The position numbers and the translations under genes are program-made. Under the pieces are notes generated by a model. That model ran no database searches and was not told the DNA's origin. It saw nothing but the letters and a program-made list of their open reading frames with translations. Positions 1 through 6,420 of a stretch of DNA of 64,000 nt are shown piece by piece. Source of the stretch: Pontibacter indicus (GTDB taxonomy: Bacteria; Bacteroidota; Bacteroidia; Cytophagales; Hymenobacteraceae); contig NZ_FTPP01000004.1 in assembly GCF_900156345.1 (NCBI RefSeq), positions 372,001-436,000 on the forward strand, given 5' to 3'. Position 1 is the stretch's first letter. Each line of letters opens with the position of its first letter.

Positions 1-251
1 CTTCCTTAGAATTTGAAGATAAAGCTACAAAACATGGGATAACCATTAGTGGAGTGGGATCTACAAGACTTGAAGAATTCTATGTGTTTTACAAAAGACC
101 CAAGAGAGTAAAGAAATTCTTTGGGCTTATAGAAAGTGATAACCCTGACTATCTTACTGATGTGACAGGTCAGACAAAACAAGAGGTGGTCGAAGTCTTG
201 AATGCACTCATTAATGGAAGGTATGATTACTTAGACAGTAAAATAAAATGA
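1..251 (+). CDS. 3' end of an unidentified protein (partial)
   Basis: The reading frame is open from base 3 to a TGA at 249-251, so this is the C-terminal ~82 residues of a gene that begins before the window. A GTG at 54 is also in frame, but the frame upstream of it is open and protein-like. The fragment is basic and polar with no motif I recognise; the tail 'GQTKQEVVEVL' loosely recalls the helix of SmpA/OmlA-like domains. Its stop overlaps the next start in an ATGA, so it is probably co-transcribed with the ChaN-like gene. Function unknown. Confidence 0.6.
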   Translation, partial: SLEFEDKATKHGITISGVGSTRLEEFYVFYKRPKRVKKFFGLIESDNPDYLTDVTGQTKQEVVEVLNALINGRYDYLDSKIK

Positions 252-1135
252 AAGCAAATTTACTTCTCACACTCCTGCTGCTTATGTTCACCACAGGTAT
301 AGCTACTGCTACTGACAAAGACAAACCCGCCTATGTGCTCTACAACAGCAAGGGCAAGCAGGTAAGGTATAGCAAGATGTTGGAGGAGCTGCAGAAAGCC
401 GATGTGGTGCTGTTTGGCGAGCAGCACAACGATCCGATTGCCCATTGGATGCAACTGGAAGTAGCCAAAGACCTGCACAAGGTACACCAACAGAACTTCA
501 CGATAGGTGCTGAGATGTTTGAGGCTGATGTGCAACTGGTGCTGGATGAATACCTGTCGGGGCAGGTGGCCGAGAATAACTTTGAGCAGGAGTCGCGGCC
601 ATGGAACAATTATAAAACTGACTACCGGCCGGTGGTGCGCTTTGCCAAAGAGGCGGCTATACCTTTCATCGCGACTAACGTGCCGCGCCGCTACGCCGCC
701 ATGGTAGCTGCCGGAAGTTTGAAAGCACTGGAAAACGTATCGGCTGACGCAAAACGCTTTATTGCCCCGCTGCCTGTACAGGTGGACATGAATTTGCCAG
801 CGTATAAGAACATGCTGGCCATGTTCGGCGGCAGTACCCACGGCAATACCAAGAGCGAGAACATCGTGCAGGCCCAAGCCCTGAAAGATGCCACCATGGC
901 GCATTTTATAATGCAGCGAGTAAACAGCGGCAAAAAAATGCTGCACCTGAACGGTGCCTACCACTCCGATAATTTTGAGGGGATTGGTTGGTACCTGAAG
1001 CAGGGCAATCCACAAATTAAAACGCTCACCATTACCACTGTGCTGCAGGATGACCTAGACAAGCTGACCGAAGAGAACAAGCAGAAAGCAGACTTTATTC
1101 TAGTAGTGCCGGCAAGTATGACGAGGACTTATTAA
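248..1135 (+). CDS. ChaN-family (haem-binding uptake, Tiki-like) secreted protein
   Basis: This 295-residue protein matches the ChaN/PF04187 family: 'VVLFGEQHND' near residue 53, then 'GAEMFE', 'YRPVVRFAKE', 'ATNVPRRYA' and 'HLNGAYHSDN'. Family members bind haem or share the TraB/Tiki metalloprotease fold; substrate and activity here are not shown by the sequence. Residues 1-21 form a signal peptide without a lipobox cysteine, so the protein is probably periplasmic rather than a lipoprotein. The start overlaps the preceding stop by 4 bases, and the next gene follows after 9 bases, indicating a three-gene operon. Confidence 0.85.
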   Translation: MKANLLLTLLLLMFTTGIATATDKDKPAYVLYNSKGKQVRYSKMLEELQKADVVLFGEQHNDPIAHWMQLEVAKDLHKVHQQNFTIGAEMFEADVQLVLDEYLSGQVAENNFEQESRPWNNYKTDYRPVVRFAKEAAIPFIATNVPRRYAAMVAAGSLKALENVSADAKRFIAPLPVQVDMNLPAYKNMLAMFGGSTHGNTKSENIVQAQALKDATMAHFIMQRVNSGKKMLHLNGAYHSDNFEGIGWYLKQGNPQIKTLTITTVLQDDLDKLTEENKQKADFILVVPASMTRTY

Positions 1136-1144
1136 AACCATTCT

Positions 1145-1624
1145 ATGCTGATAGCTACGTTTTCCTGGATGTTTTTTCTGTCAGTAGCCTTTGCAGGCAT
1201 TTGCCTTGTAGGTTTTCAATATGCTAAGACTGTAAGGGAAAAGTATCAGTTAGGCAAACTAACGGTATGGATGGGAACATTGTGTTTTATTCTCTTAAGT
1301 TCTCTGTTCATATACTCTTCGAGCCTTGCTATTTGGCGCTATTACCCAGATACAAAATTTGATCAGGCTAGATGGTGGGCCGAACCGGATGAAAGGTATA
1401 GGATGACTGGAGACCTAATAGCGAGTGAGCTGCTTGTTGGAAAGACCAGACCGGAAGTAGAAAAGTGGCTGGGCACAACGGGAAGAGAGAACCAAAGAAA
1501 TGCGCGATGGAAATACTACACAGGCCGGTTACCAGGACCATTTTCACTGCAGCCTCATGTACTAAGTGTTGAATTCAAAGCGGATACAGTGGCGAGCGTT
1601 ACGCAATACGACGACCGCCACTGA
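1145..1624 (+). CDS. Two-TM membrane protein with BamE/OmlA-like C-terminal domain
   Basis: There are two hydrophobic segments, about residues 4-24 and 37-60, followed by a soluble ~100-residue domain. That domain reads like the SmpA/BamE fold: 'LIASELLVGKTRPEVEKWLG' (helix-turn-helix with a conserved KT..EV..LLG pattern), then 'WKYYTG' and 'LSVEFKADTVASV'. The same pattern occurs in many Bacteroidota membrane proteins of unknown role. It is the last gene of the ChaN operon and ends just before a strong hairpin. No specific function can be assigned. Confidence 0.7.
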   Translation: MLIATFSWMFFLSVAFAGICLVGFQYAKTVREKYQLGKLTVWMGTLCFILLSSLFIYSSSLAIWRYYPDTKFDQARWWAEPDERYRMTGDLIASELLVGKTRPEVEKWLGTTGRENQRNARWKYYTGRLPGPFSLQPHVLSVEFKADTVASVTQYDDRH

Positions 1625-1633
1625 TAAAAACAA

Positions 1634-1661
1634 CAAAGCCCGACCATTTGGTCGGGCTTTG
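1634..1661. terminator. Bidirectional hairpin terminator
   Basis: A perfect 13-bp stem (CAAAGCCCGACCA/TGGTCGGGCTTTG) with a 2-base loop lies between the convergent ChaN operon and the hesB-like gene. Reading the minus strand it is followed by TTGTTTTTAT, so it should work best for the minus-strand gene. Confidence 0.85.
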
Positions 1662-1691
1662 TCTGTCTACTAAAGAGAAAGGAAGGCAGTT

Positions 1692-2039
1692 CTAAGCAGA
1701 GAATGAGCTTCCGCAACCGCAAGTACTCTTAGCCTGTGGATTGTTGAAAACGAAGCCGCGTGCGTTCAGGCCGTCCTGGAAGTCTACTTCCATGCCCAGT
1801 ACATACATAGCGTGCTTCTTGTCCATGATCAGGCTCAGGCCGTCCAGGTTGTATACCTCGTCAGAATCCTTCACCTTATCAAAACCCAGCAGGTAAGACA
1901 TACCAGAGCAGCCACCGCCCTGCACGCCAATACGCAGACCGTATTCAGCGGGCACGTTCTTCTCTTGCATTATATTTTTAACTTCAGCCAGCGCTCTTTC
2001 AGTAAGCGCTATCGGTGCAGTTTTTGTTTCAGTTGCCAT
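1692..2039 (-). CDS. HesB/IscA-family iron-sulfur assembly protein
   Basis: A-type carrier for Fe-S cluster assembly. The three cysteines of the family are present: 'GGCSGM' mid-protein and 'CGCGSSF' at the C terminus, in a protein of the usual length (115 residues). I start at the internal ATG at 2039 (MATET...), because the 13 residues encoded upstream do not resemble the family. It is a single gene facing the ChaN operon; no suf or isc cluster is adjacent. ErpA, SufA and IscA cannot be told apart from sequence alone. Confidence 0.9.
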   Translation of the reverse strand: MATETKTAPIALTERALAEVKNIMQEKNVPAEYGLRIGVQGGGCSGMSYLLGFDKVKDSDEVYNLDGLSLIMDKKHAMYVLGMEVDFQDGLNARGFVFNNPQAKSTCGCGSSFSA

Positions 2040-2194
2040 AGTCTGTTCAAATTTGAAATGGAGCTGCAATTTACGCAATTACTCGCAATTTTGCTGCAGC
2101 CCCTTATGTAATAGCAAAACAGCGACTCCCGGAAAATGATTCATGCCAACCTAAATTAATTTTTTCCGATATTTAAGGTTCAAAACGATCGCAA

Positions 2195-2728
2195 ATGGAA
2201 GAAGGTACCAATATTATACTTGACATACTCAAGATTTCTATACCTGCCATTCTGGTGGCTGCAGTGGCTTACTCAATGCTGAAAAAAGTGCTCGAGCGCG
2301 ACTATAAACTGCGTCTGCTGGAACTGCGCCAGAAAAGTGCCGAAGTGGTAACACCTATCCGTCTGCAGGCCTATGAGCGCATTGTGCTTTTGCTGGAGCG
2401 CATTACGCCAAGCAACCTGTTGCTGCGGGTGAGCGGCGGAGGCCATACGGCTGCCGAGTACCACCGCATTCTGCTGACCGAGATCCGAAACGAGTTCAAC
2501 CATAACATGTCGCAGCAGGTTTACATGACGGAGCAAGCCTGGCAGCAGGTGCGCCACGCCCGCGAAGAGGTCGTGAACCTGATTAATAAATCCTACCAGA
2601 GCCTGGGCGAAAAGGCAAAAGGCACCGAACTCGCCAAGCGCATCCTGGAAAACGTCCTCAACAACGAAATCGACCCCACCGCAAAAGCTATCAGCTTCCT
2701 GAAGCAGGAGATCGGACAGGTGTTTTAA
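2195..2728 (+). CDS. Conserved membrane-anchored protein of unknown function
   Basis: A 177-residue protein with one N-terminal transmembrane helix (about residues 9-29) and a long, mostly helical, charged cytoplasmic region. I recognise its general look from Bacteroidota genomes ('RLQAYERIVLLLERI', 'EYHRILLTEIRNEFNHN...QVYMTEQAW') but know no assigned function. It stands alone between the HesB gene and the serine-biosynthesis fusion. No catalytic motif is visible. Confidence 0.75.
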   Translation: MEEGTNIILDILKISIPAILVAAVAYSMLKKVLERDYKLRLLELRQKSAEVVTPIRLQAYERIVLLLERITPSNLLLRVSGGGHTAAEYHRILLTEIRNEFNHNMSQQVYMTEQAWQQVRHAREEVVNLINKSYQSLGEKAKGTELAKRILENVLNNEIDPTAKAISFLKQEIGQVF

Positions 2729-2815
2729 GTTAGAAAGTTGGGAAGGTATAAAGTTTGAAAGTTGTAGCGACGTTACACCATACGTCGTGGTGGGGTAGCA
2801 GACAGCATGACATTT

Positions 2816-2843
2816 GTAGGGACAGGTCGCGACCTATCCCTAC
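2816..2843. repeat. 28-bp palindrome, REP-like
   Basis: The sequence from GTAGGGACAGGTCG to CGACCTATCCCTAC is an almost perfect inverted repeat (14-bp arms, one mismatch). A second, looser inverted repeat (GACGT...ACGTC) lies just upstream at about 2769-2786. Similar GTAGGGA...TCCCTAC palindromes are familiar dispersed intergenic elements in Bacteroidota. It lies between convergent genes and could also stop transcription. Confidence 0.7.
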
Positions 2844-2873
2844 CTTGCACAGGCTATACCTTAAACCGTACCC

Positions 2874-4766
2874 CTAATACAGAATCCGGAACTTGATCGT
2901 GGCCGGCACTCGCTTCATTTCCTCGATCACCTTCTCGTTATACAACTTGTCAATGTCAGTGATCACGTAACCGATTTGTTCGTTGGTTTTCAGGTATTGG
3001 CCCAGAATGTTGACTTGATTTCCGGCCAGCACGCTGTTGATGTTGGCCAACACGCCCGGCACGTTCTGGTGAATGTGAATCAGGCGATGCGCGTTTTTCA
3101 ATTCTGGCAGCTGAATGTTCGGGAAGTTGACGCTCTGGTAGCTGTTGCCGGAGTTGATGTACTCCATGATGCGGCTCGGTACAAAGGTGCCGATGTTTTC
3201 CTGCGCCTCCATGGTGCTGCCGCCGATGTGCGGGGTGAGGATCACGTTAGGCAGGCCCCGCAGTTCGTTGACAAACTCTTCGTCGTTGGTGGCAGGTTCG
3301 TAGGGAAACACATCCACCGCTGCCCCATGCACCTTACCTGATTTAATTGCCTCGACCAGCGCAGGCAGGTCCACAATATGGCCACGGCTCAGGTTCAGGA
3401 AGATGGCGCCATCCTTCATGGCCGCAAATTCTTCTTTCCCGAACATACCTGCGTTGCTGGTGCGGCCGTCTACGTGCAGACTCACAATATCCGATATTTC
3501 GAGGAGTTGCCGCAGTGTTTCGCATTTGCGGGCGTTGCCGAGCTGAAGCCGTTCAATCACATCATAATAGTACACGTCCATCCCCAGCGCTTCTGCCAGT
3601 ACCGATAGCTGCGCCCCAATGCTGCCGTAGCCCACTATACCTAGCTTTTTATCGCGCACCTCCACACTGCCCGCCGCTGACTTGTCCCAAATGCCCTGGT
3701 GCATTTTGGTGCTCTTGTCCACCACGTTGCGGCACAGCATGATGATCTCGCCGATGGCTAGCTCCACCACACTGCGGGTATTGCTGTAAGGGGCGTTGAA
3801 CACAGCCACGCCCGCATCAAGGCAGGCGCTCAGGTCGATCTGGTTGGTGCCTATGCAGAAAGCGCCGATGCACATCAGTTTGTTCGCATGCTCGAGCACT
3901 CGTTTGGTCACCTGCGTTTTAGAGCGTATACCCAGCACCGTCACGTTTTTGATCCGCTCACACAGCTCATCCTCGCTCAAAGCACCCGACACGGTTTCGA
4001 TCTGATAGCCTTCGCGCCTAAACAACTCGACAGCCTTCGGGTGCACATTCTCTAGCAACAGTACCCGAATCCGGTTTTTAGGGTAAGAGATGGCCATCGG
4101 CAGTTTGTGTTGGTACAGAAATTCGTCCAGGCTCGGCGCCACATTGTCGGCTTTGGCTACTACATTATCGCGCACCACGTTCTCAGTGAAAGCGTAGAAT
4201 TTGTTGGCCAATCCTGCTTCTTTGATCTCATAGTCAGTATACCCGTCGCCCAGAACGTATACGTCGCCTTCCAACGCCAACTCTTCCAGCAGCTTTATCT
4301 TGCCCCGGTCCAGGCTGAGCAGGTTATCTTCATCAAAGCCAATGATGTTGCCCTGCTCGTCAAATTTAAAGGTGTTGGCATAGATATTCTCTTCCTTGAT
4401 GCCGTACTCGGTCACGATCGGGGTGATGAACTCTTTGAAGCCGCTCGACACGATCAGAATATTATCGGCATAGGACTGGAAGAACGCCTTGTTGCGCTTG
4501 ATGGAATCCGATACTCTGTTCTGCAAAAGCTGGATCAGCGGCTTCAGGTGACGGCGGTTTGCCTTGAGCAAAGCCAGACGCCTGGATAGGCCTTCGGTAA
4601 ACGAACTCTTTCCCTCCATGGCGCCATTGGTCAGGTCCCGGATTTGCTGCAGGATCTCCGCCTTGTTCTCTTCGCCTTCGAGCGTGATCTCGCCCAGTTC
4701 GTCAAGTGCCTCTACCTGCGTAAAGGTGCTGTCGAAGTCGATGATGTAGTATTGGTCTTTTGCCAT
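2874..4766 (-). CDS. Fused phosphoserine phosphatase-like HAD domain and D-3-phosphoglycerate dehydrogenase
   Basis: A 630-residue fusion covering two steps of serine biosynthesis. The N terminus is a HAD-IB phosphatase of the SerB type: DxDxT as 'DFDST' (Asp10/Asp12), 'SSGF' near 115 and 'GDGYTD' near 200. A 2-hydroxyacid dehydrogenase follows at about 240-550 with 'GYGSIG' (NAD binding), 'SRGHIVD' and catalytic-His region 'TPHIGGST'. An ACT domain closes the protein ('HQNVPGVLANI'), suggesting serine feedback. I start at ATG 4766 (MAKDQYY): the longer frame begins with ten Ile-Pro repeats translated from a microsatellite. The phosphoserine aminotransferase (SerC) step is not encoded nearby. 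Confidence 0.92.
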   Translation of the reverse strand: MAKDQYYIIDFDSTFTQVEALDELGEITLEGEENKAEILQQIRDLTNGAMEGKSSFTEGLSRRLALLKANRRHLKPLIQLLQNRVSDSIKRNKAFFQSYADNILIVSSGFKEFITPIVTEYGIKEENIYANTFKFDEQGNIIGFDEDNLLSLDRGKIKLLEELALEGDVYVLGDGYTDYEIKEAGLANKFYAFTENVVRDNVVAKADNVAPSLDEFLYQHKLPMAISYPKNRIRVLLLENVHPKAVELFRREGYQIETVSGALSEDELCERIKNVTVLGIRSKTQVTKRVLEHANKLMCIGAFCIGTNQIDLSACLDAGVAVFNAPYSNTRSVVELAIGEIIMLCRNVVDKSTKMHQGIWDKSAAGSVEVRDKKLGIVGYGSIGAQLSVLAEALGMDVYYYDVIERLQLGNARKCETLRQLLEISDIVSLHVDGRTSNAGMFGKEEFAAMKDGAIFLNLSRGHIVDLPALVEAIKSGKVHGAAVDVFPYEPATNDEEFVNELRGLPNVILTPHIGGSTMEAQENIGTFVPSRIMEYINSGNSYQSVNFPNIQLPELKNAHRLIHIHQNVPGVLANINSVLAGNQVNILGQYLKTNEQIGYVITDIDKLYNEKVIEEMKRVPATIKFRILY

Positions 4767-4794
4767 GGTTTCGTAGGGTCGTGGGTTTAAGTAA

Positions 4795-4842
4795 GGTATA
4801 GGTATAGGTATAGGTATAGGTATAGGTATAGGTATAGGTATA
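4795..4842. repeat. Hexamer microsatellite (GGTATA)x8
   Basis: Eight perfect tandem copies of GGTATA lie 28 bases upstream of the serB/serA fusion start, inside its presumed promoter or leader. The unit is the core of the AGGTATA motif scattered across the whole window. Perfect identity of all copies suggests recent expansion or slippage-prone length variation. Confidence 0.95.
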
Positions 4843-5151
4843 GCGCGAGCGTCCACGCTCGTGACATGCTACCGTGGGGCCTCTGGCCTCAACATACCGC
4901 TATTCTGGATTTCCTAATCCAGAAGTAAATTGTCGGGGATTTCCTAATCCCCGTGTTCCGTTAAACGCAGATTACAAATCCGCAACAGATGGGGATAGGA
5001 GCCCTCTTGAGATTTCGGACTGATTAATCCGAAATAGCATTCTTCAGAAAGTGGCTCACATACTTGCAGCCTGAGTCCGCCGGATAGCTCACACTCGCCA
5101 TAGGCGAGCTAAGGCGCTTTTTATGCACACCAAAGTAAATATAGGACATAA
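4843..5151. repeat. Intergenic block of GGATT...AATCC palindromes
   Basis: No gene is seen in this gap. It holds the phrase GCGAGCGTCCACGCT (repeated near 13482) and four hairpins with a GGATT/AATCC core: 4903-4924 (9-bp arms, loop TCCT), 4934-4953 (8-bp arms, loop TCCT), 4967-4983 (loop ACA, one mismatch) and 5012-5035. A related cluster lies at 58310-58437. This looks like a degenerate REP/BIME-type element. Confidence 0.75.
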
Positions 5152-5186
5152 AAAAATCCGGCAACAAGTATAGTAGCCGGATTTTT
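5152..5186 (-). terminator. Terminator of bshA
   Basis: An 11-bp stem AAAAATCCGGC/GCCGGATTTTT closes 17 bases after the bshA stop; on the minus strand it ends in a run of T. Confidence 0.85.
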
Positions 5187-5202
5187 ATCTTTTATGCCTT
5201 AA

Positions 5203-6351
5203 TTACAAGGAGTTACCTGTTTCTGCCAATTGCGCGTCGATGGTGCGCTGGTAGAATTGCTCGTAGAGCGGCACAATCGTGTTGATATCGAAATCGTGGG
5301 CGCGGGCCAGTGCGTTCGCTTTAAAGGTAGCCAGGTTGGTTTCATCGAGGATGTAGAGGGCGTTTCGGACCATGTCGTTCACATCGCCCACCTCGCTCAC
5401 AAAGCCTGTCACGCCGTGTATGTTCAACTCAGGTATACCGCCGGCGTTGGTCGAGATCACCGGCACTTCGCAGGCCATTGCTTCGAGGGCGGCCAAACCG
5501 AAGCTTTCCTTCTCAGACGGCATCAGGAACAGGTCTGCAATGGAGAGCACTTCTTCCACCGCCTCCAGTTTGCCCAGGAATCGCACATCGTTGTAAATAT
5601 TCAGGTCACGGCACAGTTTCTCCATTTTGGGGCGCTCAGGTCCGTCGCCCACCATCAGAAGCTTGGATGGTATTTCTTCGCGCACCTTGGCGAAGATCCG
5701 GATTACGTCTTCCACGCGTTTTACACCCCTGAAGTTGGAGGTATGCACCAGCAACCTTTCGTTGTTCGGACTGATGGCCGCCCTGAAATGATCTTTCTTC
5801 TGGCGTTTGAATTTGTTCAGGTCAATAAAGTTAGGGATCACCTCAATCTCCTTTTCGATCTGAAAGAACTCATACGTTTCGGTACGCAGACTCTCCGACA
5901 CAGCCGTCACACCATCCGATTGGTTGATACTGAAGGTAACCACCGGCTCAAAGGAGGCATCTTTGCCCACCAGCGTAATGTCGGTGCCGTGCAGCGTCGT
6001 GATGACAGGTATGTGGATACCCTTGGTGCGCAGGATCTGCTTGGCCATATAAGCCGCTGACGCGTGTGGTATGGCATAGTGTACGTGCAACACGTCAAGT
6101 TTCTCGAAGCGGGCGATGTCGACCATTTTGCTGGCCAGCGCCAGTTCATAGGGCGGGTACTGGAACAGTGGGTAATTGGGGATGTATACCTCGTGGTAGA
6201 ACAGGTTCTCGTTGAAGAAGTCGAGGCGGGCCGGTTGACTGTAGGTAATAAAGTGTACCTGGTGCCCGTTGAGCGCCAGCGCCTTGCCGAGTTCGGTGGC
6301 GACCACGCCGCTTCCCCCGAAGGTAGGGTAACAAACTATTCCGATTTTCAT
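5203..6351 (-). CDS. bshA: N-acetyl-alpha-D-glucosaminyl L-malate synthase BshA
   Basis: Glycosyltransferase family 4 enzyme that joins UDP-GlcNAc and L-malate in the first step of bacillithiol synthesis. Typical BshA signatures: N-terminal '[18 protein letters not shown]', 'HVHYAIPHA', 'TTLHGTDIT', 'SNFRGVKRV', and the nucleotide-sugar site '[22 protein letters not shown]'. I chose ATG 6351; the longer frame adds 16 residues that precede the conserved start. Length 382 residues is normal. bshB and bshC are not in the window. The gene follows the GH3/beta-lactamase gene on the same strand, but a hairpin separates them. Confidence 0.93.
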   Translation of the reverse strand: MKIGIVCYPTFGGSGVVATELGKALALNGHQVHFITYSQPARLDFFNENLFYHEVYIPNYPLFQYPPYELALASKMVDIARFEKLDVLHVHYAIPHASAAYMAKQILRTKGIHIPVITTLHGTDITLVGKDASFEPVVTFSINQSDGVTAVSESLRTETYEFFQIEKEIEVIPNFIDLNKFKRQKKDHFRAAISPNNERLLVHTSNFRGVKRVEDVIRIFAKVREEIPSKLLMVGDGPERPKMEKLCRDLNIYNDVRFLGKLEAVEEVLSIADLFLMPSEKESFGLAALEAMACEVPVISTNAGGIPELNIHGVTGFVSEVGDVNDMVRNALYILDETNLATFKANALARAHDFDINTIVPLYEQFYQRTIDAQLAETGNSL

Positions 6352-6371
6352 GGTTTTATGCTGAGAAAACA

Positions 6372-6403
6372 ACAAGTGCAGCCCCACGCGGAGCTGCACT
6401 TGT
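6372..6403 (-). terminator. Terminator of the GH3/beta-lactamase gene
   Basis: A perfect 11-bp stem ACAAGTGCAGC/GCTGCACTTGT with a 10-base loop sits between the upstream gene's stop and the bshA start, followed on the minus strand by TTGTTTTC. Confidence 0.8.
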
Positions 6404-6420
6404 CAACAATCTATTCTATG

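Noticed and set aside
4767-4856. N-terminal (Ile-Pro)n extension of the serB/serA fusion
   Set aside because: It is the GGTATA microsatellite in translation; homology starts at MAKDQYY.
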